A DNA stretch of 64,000 bases from Burkholderia guangdongensis (GCF_013403875.1 NZ_JACBNX010000026.1:1-64000), one strand, 5' to 3'. Counted from the stretch's first letter, positions 34,786-43,964 are shown. Notes: generated by a model from the letters alone, not told the origin. Numbers and translations are program-made.

Positions 34786-36069
34786 GTGGACCACCTTCCG
34801 CTTTGGGCGCAGATCGCCGCCATCTTTCTGCTTCTCCTCTGCTCCAGCTTTTTTTCGATCTCTGAAACCGCGATGATGGCGCTCAACCGCCATCGGCTGA
34901 AACATCTCGTCGGCCAGGGCTCGCTCGGCGCGAAGACGACGCAGGGCCTCCTCGCACGCACCGATCAACTCCTCAGCGTGATCCTGATCGGCAACAACCT
35001 GTTCAACACGATCATCCCGGTGCTCACGACGTCGATCGCGCTGCGCACGTTCGGCCACGACAACTTCGTGCTGTCGATCGCGACCGGCATCGTCGCGTTC
35101 CTGATCATCGTGTTCGCCGAGATCACGCCGAAGATCGTCGGCGCGACGTTCCCCGAGCGGATCGCGCTGCCCGCGAGTCTGCTGATCGCACCGTTGATGC
35201 GCGCACTCAGGCCGGTCGTCTGGTTCGTGAACACGCTCGCGGGCGGCGTGCTCCGGATGCTGCGGATCAATACGAAGAACGGCCGCGACCAGCGGCTGAC
35301 GGCCGAGGAACTGCGCACGATCGTCGTCGAGTCGGCCAGCTTCATGCCAACCAAGCACCGCAGCATCCTGCTGAACCTGTTCGACCTCGAGAACATCAGC
35401 GTTGACGATGTGATGGTGCCGCGCCGCCAGATCGAATCGCTGAATCTCGTTTCGCCGCTCGACGACATCCTGCATCAGCTCGAGACCTGCTATCACAACC
35501 GGCTCGTCGTCTACGAAGGCGACATCGACAACGTGCTCGGCATTTTGCACGTGCGCAAGACGCTGACCGGGCTGCACAACCAGGACTTCGATCGCGACAC
35601 GCTGCGCACGCTGCTCGCCGAGCCGTATTACGTGCCGTCCGGCACGCCGGTGGTCCAGCAGCTCCAGTATTTCCAGGAGAGCCGGCAGCGCACCGCGCTC
35701 ATCGTCAACGAGTACGGCGAACTCGAAGGCCTCGTGACGCCCGAGGACATCATCGAGGAACTGATCGGCGAATTCACGACGTCGATGCCGCGCAGCGAGC
35801 ACACGGGCGGCTGGAACGCGGACGGCGAACGCATCGTCGCGGGCAGCATGCCGCTGCGCGAGCTGAATCGCTGGCTGCACCTGAAACTGCCGACCGACGG
35901 GCCAAAAACGCTCAATGGCCTGATCCTCGAAGAGCTCGAGGAAATTCCGGAAGGCGACGTCTGCGTGAAGATCGCGGGCGTGATGCTCGAAGTGATGCGC
36001 AGCGACGATCAGGCGGTGCGCACCGTGAAGGTCTTCAAGCCGCGCGCCGCGCGCGGCGGTTCGCGTTAG
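34786..36069 (+). CDS. CNNM/CorC-HlyC family CBS-domain membrane protein
   Basis: A 427-residue inner-membrane protein with an N-terminal DUF21/CNNM membrane domain (about 5-180, four segments, with SFFSISETAMMALNRHR), a CBS pair (about 200-320, with DVMVPRRQIESL and YGELEGLVTPEDIIEEL) and a C-terminal CorC/HlyC domain. Family members are linked to magnesium and cobalt handling; the substrate here is inferred. The start is GTG at 34786 (VDHLPLWAQI); no better in-frame start is present. The pilB-type gene follows after an 82-base gap. Confidence 0.9.
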   Translation: MDHLPLWAQIAAIFLLLLCSSFFSISETAMMALNRHRLKHLVGQGSLGAKTTQGLLARTDQLLSVILIGNNLFNTIIPVLTTSIALRTFGHDNFVLSIATGIVAFLIIVFAEITPKIVGATFPERIALPASLLIAPLMRALRPVVWFVNTLAGGVLRMLRINTKNGRDQRLTAEELRTIVVESASFMPTKHRSILLNLFDLENISVDDVMVPRRQIESLNLVSPLDDILHQLETCYHNRLVVYEGDIDNVLGILHVRKTLTGLHNQDFDRDTLRTLLAEPYYVPSGTPVVQQLQYFQESRQRTALIVNEYGELEGLVTPEDIIEELIGEFTTSMPRSEHTGGWNADGERIVAGSMPLRELNRWLHLKLPTDGPKTLNGLILEELEEIPEGDVCVKIAGVMLEVMRSDDQAVRTVKVFKPRAARGGSR

Positions 36070-36151
36070 CCGAACGGCCGACTGCCGGCGCCGCCGCGTC
36101 CGGGCGATCATCGGGTCGTCACGTTCGAAGGCGGCCCGCGAGCCGGCACGC

Positions 36152-37396
36152 ATGCTGTTCACTCCTCCCGCGGGCGCACCCGCGATTCCCGATCCGAAAC
36201 GCCCGCTCGACGCGGCCGAACTCGACGACGCGCCGGCCGTGCGGCTGTTGACCGACACGCTGCGCGCGTCGCGTGCGCGCCAGGCATCCGATATCCACGT
36301 CGAGCCGTTCGAGGCCGGCTGGCGGATCCGGTTGCGCATCGACGGTGTGCTGCACGAATACGCGCGCCCGCCCGCGCATCTGCGCGACGCGCTGATCACG
36401 CGCACGAAAGTGCTCGCGCGCATGGACATCGCCGAACGGCGCGTGCCGCAGGACGGCCGGCTGCGGATCGCGCTCGGCGAGCACGAACGCGCGGACTACC
36501 GCGTGAGTTCGCTGCCGACACTGTTCGGCGAAAAGCTCGTGCTGCGCCGTCTCGAAACGCTGCCGCCCGACCTCACGCTCGCGAGCCTCGGGTTCGATGC
36601 CGAGCAGGCGCGCATCGTCGAATCGGCGACACGCGCGCCGCACGGCCTCGTGCTCGTCACGGGCCCGACAGGCAGCGGCAAGACGCTGTCGCTGTACTGC
36701 GTGCTGCAGATGCTCGATCGCGATGCGCACAACATCTGCACCGTCGAGGATCCGGCCGAGATTCAGCTCGAAGGGATCAACCAGGTCGGCGTCTCCGACA
36801 AGGCGGGGCTGACGTTCGCGACCGCGCTGCGTGCGCTGCTGAGGCAGGATCCCGACATCATCATGGTCGGCGAGATTCGCGATGCCGAGACGGCGGACGT
36901 CGCGATCAAGGCCGCGCAGACCGGCCATCTGGTGCTGTCGACGCTGCACACGAACGACGCGCCCGCCGCGATCGCGCGGCTGCTCGACATCGGCATCGCG
37001 CCGTACAACCTCGCGGCCGCGCTGCGGCTCGTCACCGCGCAGCGGCTCGTGCGGCGCCTCTGCACCGCGTGCAGGATGCCGTCGGATGCCCCCGCGCGCG
37101 TGCTGAGCGAAGCGGGATGCGATCCCGCCGCGCTCGCATCGGGCTGGCGGCCGTTCGTCGCGCGCGGCTGCGCCGTATGCCACGGGATCGGTTATCGCGG
37201 ACGCATCGGCATCCACCAGACGATGCCGGTCTCGCCGAGCCTGCGGGAACGTGTCGTCGCACGCGCGAGCGTCGGCGAACTCACGCGGCAGGCCGAGCGT
37301 GAACGCGTCGGCAGCCTGCGCGATGCGGCGCTCGCGCGCGTGCGCGACGGCACGACGAGCGTCGCGGAAGCGCTGGCCGCGACGCCCGACGCATGA
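36152..37396 (+). CDS. pilB: type IV pilus/type II secretion assembly ATPase (PilB/GspE-like), short N-terminus
   Basis: A hexameric assembly ATPase for type IV pili or a type II system. The 414-residue product has ASDIHVEPFE, Walker A GPTGSGKT (171-178), an aspartate box GEIRDAETAD, HTNDAP and a C-terminal zinc cluster (CTACRMP, CAVCHGIGYRGRIG). PilB proteins are usually about 560 residues; the N-terminal MshEN domain is absent here, and the product starts right before the N2 domain. A pilC gene follows with a 4-base overlap (37393-37396), then pilD. No pilin gene is seen in this cluster, so pilus identity is open. Symbol pilB is a homology-based label. Confidence 0.88.
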   Translation: MLFTPPAGAPAIPDPKRPLDAAELDDAPAVRLLTDTLRASRARQASDIHVEPFEAGWRIRLRIDGVLHEYARPPAHLRDALITRTKVLARMDIAERRVPQDGRLRIALGEHERADYRVSSLPTLFGEKLVLRRLETLPPDLTLASLGFDAEQARIVESATRAPHGLVLVTGPTGSGKTLSLYCVLQMLDRDAHNICTVEDPAEIQLEGINQVGVSDKAGLTFATALRALLRQDPDIIMVGEIRDAETADVAIKAAQTGHLVLSTLHTNDAPAAIARLLDIGIAPYNLAAALRLVTAQRLVRRLCTACRMPSDAPARVLSEAGCDPAALASGWRPFVARGCAVCHGIGYRGRIGIHQTMPVSPSLRERVVARASVGELTRQAERERVGSLRDAALARVRDGTTSVAEALAATPDA

Positions 37397-38604
37397 CACC
37401 GCACACGCCACCGCGCGAAACCCGCTTTCGCTGGCGCGGCCGTCGGGCGGACGGCGCGCTGCGCCGCGGCGTCGCGATCGCGTTCGACACAGCGGGCGCG
37501 CGTGCCGCGCTCAAGCGCGCGGGCATCGCCGTGCTCGCGCTGGAGCCGCTCGGCCACGCGCGGCCGCCGGCCGCCCGAGCACGTGACGTCACCCGCTTCA
37601 CGCGACAGCTCGCGAGCCTGCTGCAGGCCGGCCTGCCGCTCGCGGCGTCGCTCGACATGCTGGCGCAAGCGGACGAGCACGACGGCATGCGCCGCATCGC
37701 AGCCGGTCTCGCACGCGAGATCGTCGCGGGCCACAGCTTCGCAACCGCCGTCGCCCGCTATCCGGCGCAGTTCGGCTCGCTTTACGGCCAGCTCGTCGAG
37801 GTCGGCGAGATGTCCGGTGCGCTCTCGACGGTATTGACGCGCGTCGCGCAAACGCGCGAGCGCGCGGAGACGCTGCGTCGCAAGCTGCGCGCGGCGCTCG
37901 CGTACCCGGTGGCGGTCGTGCTGTTCGCGCTCGCGATCACGTTCGCATTGATGATCTGGGTCGTGCCGACGTTCCGGCAGATCTTCGACAGCTTCGGCGC
38001 GGCGCTGCCTGCGCCGACACGCGCGCTGCTCGCGCTGGCTTCGGCCGCATCGGCGTGGGGCGGCCCGGCGATCGCGTGCGCCGTCGGGGCGAGCGCGATC
38101 GCGCGTCACGCGATCCGCCGCTCGCCGACGTTGAGCTTCGCGCTCGCGCGGCACGGGCTGCGCGTGCCGCTCGCCGGTGCGGCACTGCGCCGGCTCTCGA
38201 CCGCGCGCTGGTGCCGGGCGCTCGCGACGCTGCTCGCATCCGGCGTGCCGCTCGCCGACGCATTCTCGACACTCGAGCACACCGCCGGCCATCCGGTATT
38301 CGAACGGGCCACCGCACGCATCGCCGCTCGTGTGCTGCACGGCGAACGGCTCGCCGATGCGATGCGCGCCGCCGGCTGCTTCCCGGACGATGTCGTGCAG
38401 CCGGTCGCCGTCGCCGAGGAAACGGGCGCGCTCGACACGATGCTCGCCGACATCGCCGCGCTCTGCGAACGCCAGCTCGACGCGCAGCTCGACGTGCTCG
38501 CCGCGCTCGGCGAGCCGCTGATCGTGATCGTGCTCGGCGCACTCGTCGGCAGCCTCGTCGTCGCGATGTATCTGCCCATCCTCCAGCTCGGCAACGTGGT
38601 GTAG
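37393..38604 (+). CDS. pilC: type IV pilus/type II secretion inner-membrane platform protein PilC/GspF
   Basis: A 403-residue inner-membrane protein that couples the ATPase to pilus assembly. It contains two T2SF domains, each with a membrane region; a QLASLLQAGLPLAASLDMLAQ stretch and CRALATLLASGVPLADAF are the typical repeats, and the C-terminus has EPLIVIVLGALVGSLVVAMYLPI. It overlaps pilB by 4 bases. pilD follows after 52 bases. The name is by homology. Confidence 0.92.
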   Translation: MTPHTPPRETRFRWRGRRADGALRRGVAIAFDTAGARAALKRAGIAVLALEPLGHARPPAARARDVTRFTRQLASLLQAGLPLAASLDMLAQADEHDGMRRIAAGLAREIVAGHSFATAVARYPAQFGSLYGQLVEVGEMSGALSTVLTRVAQTRERAETLRRKLRAALAYPVAVVLFALAITFALMIWVVPTFRQIFDSFGAALPAPTRALLALASAASAWGGPAIACAVGASAIARHAIRRSPTLSFALARHGLRVPLAGAALRRLSTARWCRALATLLASGVPLADAFSTLEHTAGHPVFERATARIAARVLHGERLADAMRAAGCFPDDVVQPVAVAEETGALDTMLADIAALCERQLDAQLDVLAALGEPLIVIVLGALVGSLVVAMYLPILQLGNVV

Positions 38605-38656
38605 CATCGCAACCGAATCTGTCGCCTTTTAGCCCGCCCGTAGCCACTATGTCCCT

Positions 38657-39565
38657 ATGATTCACGCTTTTCCGTATGCCGCCTCCGACTCGCCCGCAGC
38701 CGCGTTGCCCGTGCTGGCGATGCTGCCGCCGGCCGCGCAATATGTGTTCGCGATCGCGATCGGGCTCTGCATCGGCAGCTTCCTCAACGTCGTGATCCAT
38801 CGTCTGCCGGTGATGATGCAGCGCGCGTGGGAAGCGGAGATCGCCGAGGCCGCCGGCACCGATGCAACGCCCGGCGACGGCTATCCGCCGCGCTACGATC
38901 TCTGGCGTCCGCGCAGCGCATGCCCGCATTGCGGCCACGTGCTGCGCGCGTGGGAAAACATTCCGCTCGTCAGCTACGCGCTGCTGCGCGGGCGCTGTGG
39001 CCAGTGCGGACATCCGATCGGCCTGCGCTATCCGTTCGTCGAGCTCGCAAGCGGGCTGCTCGCCGCCGCGTCGCTCGCGACGTTCGGGCCGACCGTCCCG
39101 GCGCTCGCCGCGTTCTGCCTGTGCGCGGTGCTGCTCGCGATGAGCGCGATCGACATCCGGACCGGCTATCTGCCCGATTCGATGACGCTGCCGCTTCTCT
39201 GGGCCGGACTCGCGTTCAATCTCGGCGGCACGTTCGCGTCGCTGCGCGCGGCCGTGATCGGCGCGATGGCCGGGTATCTGTTTCTATGGTCGATCTACTG
39301 GCTGTTCAGGTGGCTGCGCGGCATCGAAGGCATCGGCTTCGGCGATCTGAAGCTGCTCGCCGCGATCGGCGCGTGGCTCGGCTGGGCCGCGCTGCCGCAG
39401 GTCGTGCTGTTCGCGGCCGTCACCGGCGCGATCGTCGGGATCGTCGCAACCTGGCGCGGCCGCATGCGATTCGAGGAGCCGCTCCCGTTCGGCCCGTTTC
39501 TCGCGGCGGGCGCCGCCGCGACGCTGTTTTTCGGAACACCGTTCTATTCCGCGCTCGGAGGCTGA
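38657..39565 (+). CDS. pilD: prepilin peptidase PilD
   Basis: PilD cleaves and N-methylates prepilins in the inner membrane. The 302-residue protein has the N-terminal zinc-binding domain with two CX2C motifs (CPHC near residues 91-94 and CGQC), followed by the aspartyl protease membrane domain with the conserved aspartates in SAIDIRTGYLPDSMTL and GFGDLKLLAAIGAWLG. ATG at 38657. An interspersed repeat with 16-bp direct repeats separates it from coaE; the first copy includes its own stop codon. Confidence 0.94.
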   Translation: MIHAFPYAASDSPAAALPVLAMLPPAAQYVFAIAIGLCIGSFLNVVIHRLPVMMQRAWEAEIAEAAGTDATPGDGYPPRYDLWRPRSACPHCGHVLRAWENIPLVSYALLRGRCGQCGHPIGLRYPFVELASGLLAAASLATFGPTVPALAAFCLCAVLLAMSAIDIRTGYLPDSMTLPLLWAGLAFNLGGTFASLRAAVIGAMAGYLFLWSIYWLFRWLRGIEGIGFGDLKLLAAIGAWLGWAALPQVVLFAAVTGAIVGIVATWRGRMRFEEPLPFGPFLAAGAAATLFFGTPFYSALGG

Positions 39566-39654
39566 GATGAAACGACCCCCACGCTCACTACGTTCGCTGC
39601 CCCCCGAGGGGGCGCTCAGCCTCCTTGGGGCGGCCCGGCGGAGGCTGAGATGAA
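39556..39654. repeat. interspersed repeat unit between pilD and coaE with 16-bp direct repeats
   Basis: The segment holds a sequence of the CGACCCCCACGCTCACTACG...GCCCCCCGAGGGGGC...CTTGGGGCGGCCCGGCGG type, which I recognise as a repeated intergenic element in Burkholderia and relatives. It is flanked by direct copies of CGGAGGCTGAGATGAA (39556-39571 and 39639-39654), 83 bp apart, the first overlapping the pilD stop. Insertion with target duplication or a slipped tandem duplication could explain it. Confidence 0.7.
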
Positions 39655-39687
39655 TCGACTGAGTGAAGCGACCTGCCGGAGGCTCGC

Positions 39688-40296
39688 ATGTTCGCAGTAG
39701 GACTCACCGGCGGGATCGGCAGCGGCAAGACGACCGTCGCCGATCTGTTCGCGGCGCGCGGCGCGTCGATCGTCGACACGGATCTGATCGCCCACCGAAT
39801 TACCGCGCCGGGCGGGCTCGCGATGCCCGCGATCGCACAGGCGTTCGGCCCCGACTACGTCGCCGCCGACGGCTCGCTCGATCGCGCGAAGATGCGCGTG
39901 CTGGTCTTCAGCGACGACGACGCGAAGCGGCGCCTCGAAGCGATCACGCATCCGCTGATCCGTGCCGAAACGGAACGCGAGACCCGCGATGCTCGCGGCG
40001 CGTACGTGATGCACGTCGTGCCGCTCCTCGTCGAGTCAGGCAACTGGAAAGGACGCGTCAACCGCGTGCTCGTCGTCGATTGCGCGGTCGCCACGCAGAT
40101 CGAACGCGTGATGCGCCGCAACGGCTTCGCGCGCGAGCAAGTCGAAGCGATCATCGCGCGGCAGGCGTCGCGCGACGCGCGTCTTGCCGCGGCGGACGAC
40201 GTGATCGTCAACGATCACGTGCCGCGCGACGCGCTCGCCGCGCACGTCGATGCGCTGCACCAGCGCTATCTCGCATACGCGGCCGCAGCGAAATGA
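39688..40296 (+). CDS. coaE: dephospho-CoA kinase CoaE
   Basis: CoaE phosphorylates dephospho-CoA in the last step of coenzyme A synthesis. The 202-residue product has the Walker A GGIGSGKTT (9-17), DTDLIAHRIT, and an HVVPLLVESGNWKGRVNRVLVVD region with the lid arginines, all typical. ATG at 39688. It is followed by zapD, as in the coaE-zapD-yacG group of other proteobacteria. Confidence 0.96.
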   Translation: MFAVGLTGGIGSGKTTVADLFAARGASIVDTDLIAHRITAPGGLAMPAIAQAFGPDYVAADGSLDRAKMRVLVFSDDDAKRRLEAITHPLIRAETERETRDARGAYVMHVVPLLVESGNWKGRVNRVLVVDCAVATQIERVMRRNGFAREQVEAIIARQASRDARLAAADDVIVNDHVPRDALAAHVDALHQRYLAYAAAAK

Positions 40297-40413
40297 GCGC
40301 CGCCCGGTTGCTTGCGCCCAGGCGGGCCCCAAAAAATCGCGCGTTGCTCGGGTAGACCATGAGCATTAGAATGTCCTGCATTCTGTCATTCCCCACGCGA
40401 GAGGCGAGCGCGC

Positions 40414-41169
40414 TTGATTCTTTACGAGTACCCGTTCAATGAGCGAATTCGCACGCTGTTGCGTCTCGAAGACCTGTTCGAGCGCTTCACGTTCTTTTTG
40501 GCTCAAGAGGACGCACGGGAACATCACGTCGCGCTGACGACGCTGTTCGAAATCGCCGAGGTCACGGGTCGCGCGGATCTGAAATCGGATCTGATGAAGG
40601 AGCTCGAGCGTCAGCGCCAGACGCTCGCGCCGTTCCGCGGCAATCCTGGCATCGAGCAGAACGCGCTCGAAGCGGTGCTCGGCGAAATCGAGCAGACGCT
40701 CGCGAATCTCGCGCAGATGCAGGGCCGCACCGGCCAGCATCTGGTCGACAACGAATGGCTCGCGAGCATCCGCAGCCGCGCGGTCATTCCGGGCGGCACC
40801 TGCAAGTTCGATCTGCCGTCGTATTACGCATGGCAGCAGTGGCCCGCCGAGCAGCGGCGCCAGGACATCGCGAAATGGATCATGCCGCTGCTGCCGCTGC
40901 GCGACGCGGCCGCGATCGTGCTGCGGCTCGCGCGCGAATCGGGGCAGTCGTCGAAGGTGATGGCGATGCAGGGCAGCTATCAGCAAATGCTGTCCGGCCG
41001 CACGTACCAGCTGATGCAGGTGCGCGTCGCGCCGGAGCTGCGTGTGATCCCCGAAGCGAGCGCGAACAAGTACATGCTGTGGGTACGCTTCACGATGCAG
41101 GACGGCGACGTGCGGCCGCGCGCGGTCGATACCGACGTGCCGTTCCATCTCACGCTCTGCAATCTGTAA
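40414..41169 (+). CDS. zapD: cell division protein ZapD
   Basis: ZapD (YacF) cross-links FtsZ filaments at the Z-ring. The 251-residue product starts MILYEYPFNERIRTLLRLEDLF, the conserved family start, and contains FRGNPGIEQNALE and LPSYYAWQQW. The start is TTG at 40414, with GAGAGGCG upstream; no ATG is available. FtsZ itself is at 49573 in the same window. Confidence 0.94.
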   Translation: MILYEYPFNERIRTLLRLEDLFERFTFFLAQEDAREHHVALTTLFEIAEVTGRADLKSDLMKELERQRQTLAPFRGNPGIEQNALEAVLGEIEQTLANLAQMQGRTGQHLVDNEWLASIRSRAVIPGGTCKFDLPSYYAWQQWPAEQRRQDIAKWIMPLLPLRDAAAIVLRLARESGQSSKVMAMQGSYQQMLSGRTYQLMQVRVAPELRVIPEASANKYMLWVRFTMQDGDVRPRAVDTDVPFHLTLCNL

Positions 41170-41194
41170 CGGCCCCGAGCCGATTCGATCCCGT

Positions 41195-41392
41195 ATGACT
41201 ACCGTCGTGAAATGCCCATCCTGCGGCAAGGAAGTGCGCTGGGCCCCGGAAAATCGCTTCCGGCCCTTCTGCTCCGCGCGCTGCAAGCAACTCGATCTCG
41301 GCGCATGGGCCGCCGAAAAGTACCGGATCGGCAGCACCGGCGACGAGCCTTCGTCGGAAGAAAGCGATTCGAACGAACGCGGCGATCGCTGA
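41195..41392 (+). CDS. yacG: DNA gyrase inhibitor YacG
   Basis: A 65-residue zinc-ribbon protein (CPSCGKEVRW, then CSARCKQLDLGAW) of the YacG family, which inhibits DNA gyrase in E. coli. Length and motifs are typical. ATG at 41195, 25 bases after zapD. It converges on mutT; a 9-bp hairpin lies at the junction. Confidence 0.94.
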   Translation: MTTVVKCPSCGKEVRWAPENRFRPFCSARCKQLDLGAWAAEKYRIGSTGDEPSSEESDSNERGDR

Positions 41393-41398
41393 ACAAGC

Positions 41399-41419
41399 GC
41401 GCAGCGCCTAGCGCTGCGC
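41399..41419. other. hairpin at the yacG-mutT convergence
   Basis: GCGCAGCGC and GCGCTGCGC pair perfectly around CTA; the loop is the stop codon of mutT (TAG on the minus strand). There is no T-run, so it is not a classic terminator. Confidence 0.45.
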
Positions 41420-41833
41420 TTCGTCCTTCGCGAGCAGTTCGAGCACCGGCAGCGCCGCCGGCAGCAGCGGCGCGACGTCGACCGGCAGATGCTGCCACAC
41501 GAACGCCTGCCCTTCCTTACCGTGCAGCTCGCCGGTCCAGCCGGTCACCTTGCAGAAGTAAAGCCGCACGTACGCATGCGGATAATCGTGCTCGAGCGTG
41601 TGCCAGCGATGGCACGCGGTGACGGCGATCCCGAGCTCCTCGTGCAGCTCGCGCGCGAGCGCGTCCTCGACGCTCTCGCCCGCCTCGAGCTTGCCGCCCG
41701 GGAACTCCCAATAGCCTTCATACGGCTTGCCCGCCAGCCGCTGCGCGAGCAGATACCGTCCATCCGGCGACACCATCACGCCGACCGCGACCTCGGTCAC
41801 CTTCCGGCCGTCGGGCGCGTGCGCCGCCGTCAT
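41408..41833 (-). CDS. mutT: MutT-type Nudix hydrolase (8-oxo-dGTPase-like)
   Basis: A 141-residue Nudix hydrolase with the Nudix box GGKLEAGESVEDALARELHEELG (about 46-68) and the MutT-like start VTEVAVGVMVSPDGRYLLAQR. It probably removes oxidised nucleotides such as 8-oxo-dGTP. ATG at 41833 overlaps the stop of the upstream DUF815 ATPase in ATGA (41830-41833). The mutT position near secA and yacG is common in proteobacteria. Confidence 0.9.
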   Translation of the reverse strand: MTAAHAPDGRKVTEVAVGVMVSPDGRYLLAQRLAGKPYEGYWEFPGGKLEAGESVEDALARELHEELGIAVTACHRWHTLEHDYPHAYVRLYFCKVTGWTGELHGKEGQAFVWQHLPVDVAPLLPAALPVLELLAKDEAQR

Positions 41834-42699
41834 GCCGGCTCCTTGCGGCCCGACCAGTCGCGCGCGAACTGCCACGCGACGCGCCCCGACCGCGATCCGC
41901 GCTCGAGCGCCCAGACGAGCGCATCGCCGCGCGCCTGCCCGATTTCCGCGTCGTCGCAACCGAAATGGCGCAGCCAGTGCGCGACGATCCCGAGATAGTC
42001 GTCCTGCTTGAACGGATAGAAGCTGACCCAGAGCCCGAAACGCTCGGACAGCGAGATCTTCTCCTCGACGACCTCGCCCGGATGGATCTCGCCGTCCGGC
42101 AGATGCTTGTACGTCTCGTTGTCGCTCATGTACTCGGGCAGCAGATGGCGGCGGTTCGACGTCGCGTAGATCAGCACGTTGTCCGACTGCGCGGCGATCG
42201 AGCCGTCGAGCGCGACCTTCAGCGCCTTGTAGCCCGACTCGCCTTCCTCGAACGACAGATCGTCGCAGAACACGATGAAGCGCTCGGGGCGCTGCGCGAT
42301 CAGGTCGACGATGTCGCCGAGATCGTGCAGGTCGTCCTTGTCGACTTCGATCAGGCGCAGCCCGTCCTGCGCGTGCGCGTTCAGGCACGCCTTGATCAGC
42401 GAAGACTTGCCGGTGCCGCGCGCGCCCGTCAGCAGCACGTTGTTCGCGGGCTTCTTCTGCACGAACTGCCGCGTGTTCTGCTCGATCAGCGCCTTCTGGC
42501 GGTCGATGTTGTGCAGGTCGGCGAGCGAGATCGGCGACAGCGCCGGCACCGGCTGCAGATAGCCGCGCCCCTGGCGCTTGCGCCAGCGGAACGCGTGCGC
42601 GGCGCTCCAGTCGACCGCCGCCGCAGCCGGCGGCAGCATCGATTCGAGCCGTTCGAGCAGCGTTTCCGCGCGTGTCAGGAATTGTTCGAGCTTGTCCAT
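41830..42699 (-). CDS. DUF815-family P-loop ATPase
   Basis: A 289-residue AAA-type ATPase with Walker A GARGTGKSS (92-100) and Walker B-like RFIVFCDDLSF. It is one of the DUF815 proteins, whose role is not known. It has no membrane segment. ATG at 42699. It overlaps mutT by 4 bases and follows argJ by 23 bases, so the three probably form one transcript. Confidence 0.88.
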   Translation of the reverse strand: MDKLEQFLTRAETLLERLESMLPPAAAAVDWSAAHAFRWRKRQGRGYLQPVPALSPISLADLHNIDRQKALIEQNTRQFVQKKPANNVLLTGARGTGKSSLIKACLNAHAQDGLRLIEVDKDDLHDLGDIVDLIAQRPERFIVFCDDLSFEEGESGYKALKVALDGSIAAQSDNVLIYATSNRRHLLPEYMSDNETYKHLPDGEIHPGEVVEEKISLSERFGLWVSFYPFKQDDYLGIVAHWLRHFGCDDAEIGQARGDALVWALERGSRSGRVAWQFARDWSGRKEPA

Positions 42700-42722
42700 G
42701 TTCGGTGCCGGCCCCCGCCGGA

Positions 42723-43964
42723 TCAGGAGCGGTAGTCCGCGTTGATGCTCACGTAATCGTGCGACAGGTCGCACGTCCAGATCGTCGCCTGCGCGTCGCC
42801 GCGGCCGAGCAGCACGCGGATCGCGATCTCGCTCTGCTTCATCACCCGCTGGCCGTCCTCTTCCTGGTACGCGGGATTGCGGCCGCCCGCCTTCGCGACG
42901 AGCACGTCGTCGAGATAGAGGTCGATCCTGCCGACGTCGAGATCGGTCACGCCCGCATAGCCGATCGCCGCGAGAATGCGGCCGAGATTCGGGTCGGATG
43001 CGTAGAACGCGGTCTTCACAAGCGGCGAGTGACCGATCGCGTACGCGATCTGGCGGCACTCGGCGACGTTCCGGCCGCCTTCGACCCGCACCGTGATGAA
43101 CTTCGTCGCCCCTTCGCCGTCACGCACGATCAGCTGCGACAGCGTCTGCGCGACCGCGGTCACCGCGTCGCGCAGCGCCGCGTACGCGGGCGAATCGGTC
43201 GACGTGATCGCGGGCAGGCTGCTCTTGCCCGACGCGACCAGGATGAACGAGTCGTTCGTCGACGTGTCGCCGTCGATCGTGATGCAGTTGAACGAGCGAT
43301 CGGCGACTTCCTTCACGAGCGTGTCGAGCACCGGCTGCGCGAGCGTCGCGTCGAACGCGAGGAAGCCGAGCATCGTCGCCATGTTCGGCTTGATCATGCC
43401 CGCGCCCTTGCTGATGCCGGTCAGCGTGACCGTATGGCCGTCGATCGTCACCTGGCGCGACGTCGCCTTCGGCAGCGTGTCGGTCGTCATGATCGCCTGC
43501 GCGGCGTCGTACCAGTGCGCGGCCTGACGGTTCGCAAGCGCGGCCGGCAGCGCGGCCTTCAGGCGGTCGACCGGCAGCGGCTCGAGGATCACGCCGGTCG
43601 AGAACGGCAGCACCTGCTCGGGCGCGATGCCGGCAAGGCGCGCGAGCTCTTCGCACGTCTCGCGCGCGTGCGCGAGGCCCGGCTCGCCGGTGCCCGCGTT
43701 CGCGTTGCCGGTGTTCACGACGAGCGCGCGAATCCCCGCACCGCCCGCGCGCACCTTCGCGAGATGCTCGCGGCAGACGGTCACCGGCGCCGCGCAGAAG
43801 CGGTTCTCGGTGAACACGCCGGCCACCGTCGCGCCTTCGTCGACGGAGACGACGAGCACGTCCTTGCGATTCGGCTTGCGGATGTTCCCCTCGGCCCAGC
43901 CGAGCGTGACGCCGGCGACGGGGTGCAGTTGGGCGGGATCGATCGACGGAAAATTGACAGCCAT
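42723..43964 (-). CDS. argJ: arginine biosynthesis bifunctional protein ArgJ
   Basis: ArgJ acts as ornithine acetyltransferase and, in many species, N-acetylglutamate synthase. The 413-residue product is an N-terminal nucleophile enzyme that cleaves itself before the threonine in NMATMLG (T197). The family motifs NTGNANAGTG and STGVILEPLP are present. ATG at 43964 starts the conserved AVNFPSI; an upstream longer frame from 43997 is less likely. Whether both activities are present is not shown by sequence. Confidence 0.95.
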   Translation of the reverse strand: MAVNFPSIDPAQLHPVAGVTLGWAEGNIRKPNRKDVLVVSVDEGATVAGVFTENRFCAAPVTVCREHLAKVRAGGAGIRALVVNTGNANAGTGEPGLAHARETCEELARLAGIAPEQVLPFSTGVILEPLPVDRLKAALPAALANRQAAHWYDAAQAIMTTDTLPKATSRQVTIDGHTVTLTGISKGAGMIKPNMATMLGFLAFDATLAQPVLDTLVKEVADRSFNCITIDGDTSTNDSFILVASGKSSLPAITSTDSPAYAALRDAVTAVAQTLSQLIVRDGEGATKFITVRVEGGRNVAECRQIAYAIGHSPLVKTAFYASDPNLGRILAAIGYAGVTDLDVGRIDLYLDDVLVAKAGGRNPAYQEEDGQRVMKQSEIAIRVLLGRGDAQATIWTCDLSHDYVSINADYRS

